Positions 63,420-64,000 of a stretch of DNA of 64,000 bases are shown piece after piece. A program made the translations under genes and the position numbers. A model generated the notes under the pieces. That model had not been told where the DNA came from, searched no databases, and saw only the letters and a list, made by a program, of their open reading frames with translations. Position 1 is the first letter of the stretch. Every line of letters begins with the position of its first letter. Source of the stretch: Planctomycetota bacterium (lineage in GTDB: Bacteria; Planctomycetota; B15-G4); assembly GCA_021604805.1 (NCBI GenBank), contig BQJR01000003.1, forward strand, positions 1 to 64,000, written 5' to 3'.

Positions 63420-64000
63420 CCCACCGACGACTGCACGAGACCCACGTAGCGTCGCACGCGCTGCAGCAACAGCTGCGGCCGCCGGAACTCGCGCAGGATC
63501 CGCGAAGGGCGCATGTAGAAGCGGCGGTAAGCGCGCCGGATGCGTGAGCTGACCTGCGCCGAGCTCATCGCCTGCGCCACCCCCACCGGCGTGGTGCCCG
63601 TGAACTTGCTGTAGTCGAAGTCGCTGGCCGCGTCGCGGCTCTCGTTGTAGAGCTTCGTGTCGGGGTACGGCGTCACTGCAGTGAATTGCACGGTGTCGGG
63701 GTCGAGGTACACCGCGAGATCCATGGTCTGTTCGGCCATGTCGGGCGTCTCTTCGGGGAACCCGATCATGAAGAAGCCGCGCGTGGCGATGCCGTGCCGA
63801 CGGCAGGCGTCGATCACGACCTTGGCGTGCTCGTGGCTCTTGATCTTGCCGCGGCTGTACTTCTTCTGCATGTCGGTGTTGCCCGACTCGATGCCGAAGC
63901 TCACCGACACGCAACCGGCGCGCGCCATGGCGGCGATGACTTCGTCGTCCATGGTCTTGATGGCGGTCTCGCACTGCCACTTGAGGTCGAGACCGGCTTC
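63416..64000 (-). CDS. Radical SAM protein, C-terminal part (runs off the window)
   Basis: At least 194 aa; the reading frame is open to the window end, so the true start and the CxxxCxxC cluster lie beyond 64000. Visible parts belong to the radical SAM TIM barrel: KWQCETAIK, AGCVSVSFGIESGNTDMQKKYSRGK, RGFFMIGFPEETPDMAEQTMDLA, and TAVTPYPDTKLYNE, the pattern of B12-binding radical SAM enzymes. Substrate unknown. The C-terminal part is rich in Arg and aromatic residues. Convergent with mlaD, overlapping by 4 bases. Confidence 0.85.
   Translation of the reverse strand, partial: EAGLDLKWQCETAIKTMDDEVIAAMARAGCVSVSFGIESGNTDMQKKYSRGKIKSHEHAKVVIDACRRHGIATRGFFMIGFPEETPDMAEQTMDLAVYLDPDTVQFTAVTPYPDTKLYNESRDAASDFDYSKFTGTTPVGVAQAMSSAQVSSRIRRAYRRFYMRPSRILREFRRPQLLLQRVRRYVGLVQSSVG

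Overview
The window is 64 kb of high-GC bacterial chromosome made almost entirely of core genes. No IS element, integrase, CRISPR array, rRNA gene or other sign of recent transfer was seen. The best guess for the source is a Planctomycetota-like bacterium. The reasons are a division/cell-wall (dcw) cluster that keeps mraZ, rsmH, ftsL-like, ftsI, murE, murF, mraY, ftsW, murG, murC and murB but has no ftsQ, ftsA, ftsZ or murD; outer-membrane-type MCE/Mla lipid transport genes; and long lineage-specific lipoproteins. MurE carries the DNPR motif of meso-diaminopimelate ligases, so a diderm-type peptidoglycan is expected. The phylum call is inference; a RpoB or EF-Tu tree would settle it.

Layout. 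(1) 63-3113, minus: a split B12-dependent class II ribonucleotide reductase (nrdJa, nrdJb), preceded by about 600 bp of non-coding DNA. (2) 3732-16449, minus: the dcw cluster, with most genes overlapping by a few bases, an unusual LysM membrane protein between ftsW and murG, and 10-bp-spaced MraZ boxes in front of mraZ. (3) 16812-21024: a zinc-ribbon protein of unknown function divergent from dnaE (DNA polymerase III alpha). (4) 21185-53819, minus: a 32-kb translation/transcription super-cluster. In transcription order it runs tRNA-Thr(UGU), Tyr, Gly, Thr(GGU), tuf, tRNA-Trp, secE, nusG, rplKAJL, rpoB, rpoC, rpsL, rpsG, fusA, the S10 and spc clusters, secY, adk, infA, rpmJ, rpsM, rpsK, rpsD, rpoA, rplQ, and ends with a translationally coupled lipoprotein. 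The tRNA-tuf order equals the thrU-tyrU-glyT-thrT-tufB operon of Escherichia coli. rpmD (L30), map and an rpmG next to secE are missing from their usual places. (5) 53939-58934: aroC with an upstream pseudo-receiver protein, a cystathionine gamma-synthase/lyase, an HU-like protein, dtd and trpS. (6) 59040-63419, plus: a lipoprotein full of Trp-Pro-aromatic repeats overlapping an mlaE-mlaF-mlaD set; MlaD has six repeats with an exact 34-residue period. This is the best candidate here for an undescribed system, probably a trans-envelope lipid transporter. (7) 63416-64000, minus: the 3' part of a radical SAM protein that runs off the window.

Regulation visible in the sequence: several sigma70-like promoters with TTGA-type -35 boxes and mostly TAGnnT -10 boxes, MraZ boxes, and several long perfect GC hairpins without U-tracts at operon junctions (tuf/tRNA-Trp, rplL/rpoB, rpoC/rpsL, rpsG/fusA). 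Promoter and hairpin calls come from reading the sequence, not from a program.
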